Origin: Obelidium mucronatum
Taxonomy: Eukaryota > Chytridiomycota > Chytridiomycetes > Chytridiales > Chytriomycetaceae
DNA length: 53,139 nt
Assembly (NCBI GenBank): GCA_025765595.1
Contig: JAIVFH010000196.1
Coordinates: forward strand, 1 to 53,139
Direction: 5' to 3'
Below the pieces are notes generated by a model. That model ran no database searches. It was not told where the DNA came from and was given only the letters and a program-made list of their open reading frames with translations. Below, in pieces: positions 51,989 to 53,139 of this stretch. Position numbers and translations under genes: made by a program. How positions within the stretch are numbered: the stretch's first letter is position 1; every line of letters starts with the position of its first letter.

Positions 51989-53030
51989 ATGACAAGCGCG
52001 ATTTGGCGGCACTCTTTGACAGGAATATACGCGATAGCTGCAACAGCGGCTATAGTATGGACAGCTTATACTCTCGCTATATCTCCCTCGGACTACATGT
52101 CGGTTTTTGAGCCTGTAACCCCTCTCGGAATCTCGTTTCAAACTCCTGCAATGCCACCTTTTCCTGCTACAAATATTTCAATCTCTGCTTTTGGCAACAG
52201 CTCCAGTCTTTTATTGTCAGAATGCACGTTTAGTCCGAAGCCATGCGTTTTTATGAGTCCGCTCCAGATTTCTTCTATCCATCACAATACGGTGTCTTTG
52301 AAACTTTCAACATATTCCACGACAGCATATGCAGATTGTTTCCAGCAAAGGCATTTTCGGCTGGAATCGACAGGTATGGGTAACCCAAGCTTATGTAGAC
52401 AGCTGAATATGGAACTGTATAGTGTCGAAATACCGTTAATGCATTGTATGGAAACGAGAAACCCCTCGCTGCAGATGACAAATTATCAAATGGGTTGCAG
52501 AGGCAAAGAAGATGGCGTGCGGGTATCCAGTTCGCTGGTTGGTTATGATTCTTTGTCTGTAAAGAATATTCTGATGGCTGCTGGAGTCAATTCCCTGGAT
52601 TCTCCAGTTCAGCTGTACAACAGGACAAAGAAATCGACGAGACAGGTTGGCGGTGGTCACAGTGCAAATTGTGTATTCTGGAAAGAATATTGTGTCGCAG
52701 AAGGATGTTTCGTACTTTGTAAGAGAAATTCTGAACATTATGATTTTTTTCTTACCGTTTGTTTGAAGTATACAGCGACATTCATTCCAAACGCAGTAAC
52801 TATAACCAGGAAATAGGACCATTTAATCTATCCGCAAAATCATATCCCGTGCAAACAGTATCGACTTTGAAGATTTATTGTTCAATCAGGCTCAATGGAG
52901 AGACAAAAGACGACTGGGGCATTAATCTTCATTGGAGGAATGATGTCTATTTACACTGGAAGCATGTACTTGATAGGCTTTTTTCTCGCGGACACTCAAA
53001 AGGAACGTCTTTCCAGACATCTTGACATTT
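51989..53030 (+). CDS. Two-helix membrane protein with a Cys-rich extracellular domain
   Basis: ATG 51989 (MTSAIWRHSL) opens a signal-anchor helix (IYAIAATAAIVWTAYTLAI). The following 230 residues are Ser/Thr-rich with Cys spaced through them (CTFSPKPCVF, ADCFQQRHF, LCRQL, CMETRN, GCRGKEDG, CVFWKEYC, CFVLC), suggesting disulphide bonds and N-linked sites (N-I-S, N-S-S, N-R-T). After a frame change near 52820 the 3' part ends with ALIFIGGMMSIYTGSMYLIG, a second membrane helix, and a short basic tail. The overall plan of two helices around a large extracellular loop is clear, but the family is unknown. At least one frame correction is needed. The gene starts about 110 bases from the AMACR start, in the opposite direction. 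Confidence 0.5.
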
Positions 53031-53139
53031 ACAAAAGAGGTTTGAACTAACTCTTATTCTTCCTGCTGGGAATTGCCACTAAATCTACACAGAACCAATC
53101 CAATTGGCGCCTTTCCACATCAGTTTTCAGGTCAAACTG

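Overview
The window is a nuclear piece of a fungus that builds centrioles and a flagellum, most likely a chytrid-type early-diverging fungus. Evidence: short GT-AG introns of about 45-70 bases, fungal-style gene packing, a CEP120-like centriole protein, an LRRC74-like leucine-rich repeat protein, a fungal PHO84-type phosphate transporter, and an MT-A70 methyltransferase whose wording resembles the MTA1/AMT1 type. No sequence search was run; all family calls come from motifs read by eye.

Bases 1-19,000 are accessory DNA. A partial ORF and AT-rich repeat-laden sequence are followed by a complete LTR retrotransposon (3314-13399) with 332-bp LTRs, a CTGC target duplication and Ty3/gypsy order (gag, protease, RT, RNase H, integrase). 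Unusually, it carries a full exonuclease-endonuclease-phosphatase (EEP) domain between protease and RT. A 1.28-kb non-autonomous element with 22-bp ends and an 8-bp target duplication lies at 14674-15957, and a second, inverted copy sits in the 3' end of the gypsy element. Around them are broken Ty1/copia pieces (RNase H end, LTR start, gag, protease).

Bases 19,190-53,139 are gene-rich and tightly packed. In order: MT-A70 methyltransferase (-), C1/Pex24/DysF protein (+), CEP120 (+), an unresolved tandem duplication, a membrane protein (+), LAMMER kinase (+), L-type lectin (-), phosphate transporter (+), a small ORF (+), SNU13 (-), IMP3 (+), kelch protein (+), DJ-1 family protein (-), a long membrane protein (-), TBP (-), TLS1/C9orf78-like (+), NIPA-like transporter (+), LRRC74-like (+), GT31 glycosyltransferase (-), AMACR (-) and a two-TM protein (+). 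Two divergent pairs start only about 35 bases apart; several neighbours end tail to tail within tens of bases. The genes are housekeeping or cell-biology genes in unrelated pathways, not an operon-like cluster. SNU13 and IMP3 both serve the U3 snoRNP/rRNA processing system and are neighbours.

Many conserved genes (PHO84, IMP3, kelch, CEP120, lectin, AMACR, C1/DysF) need single-base frame corrections, while SNU13, TBP, DJ-1, LRRC74 and the MT-A70 gene read cleanly. I read the corrections mainly as assembly errors, but their bias toward one extra base is recorded as a finding.
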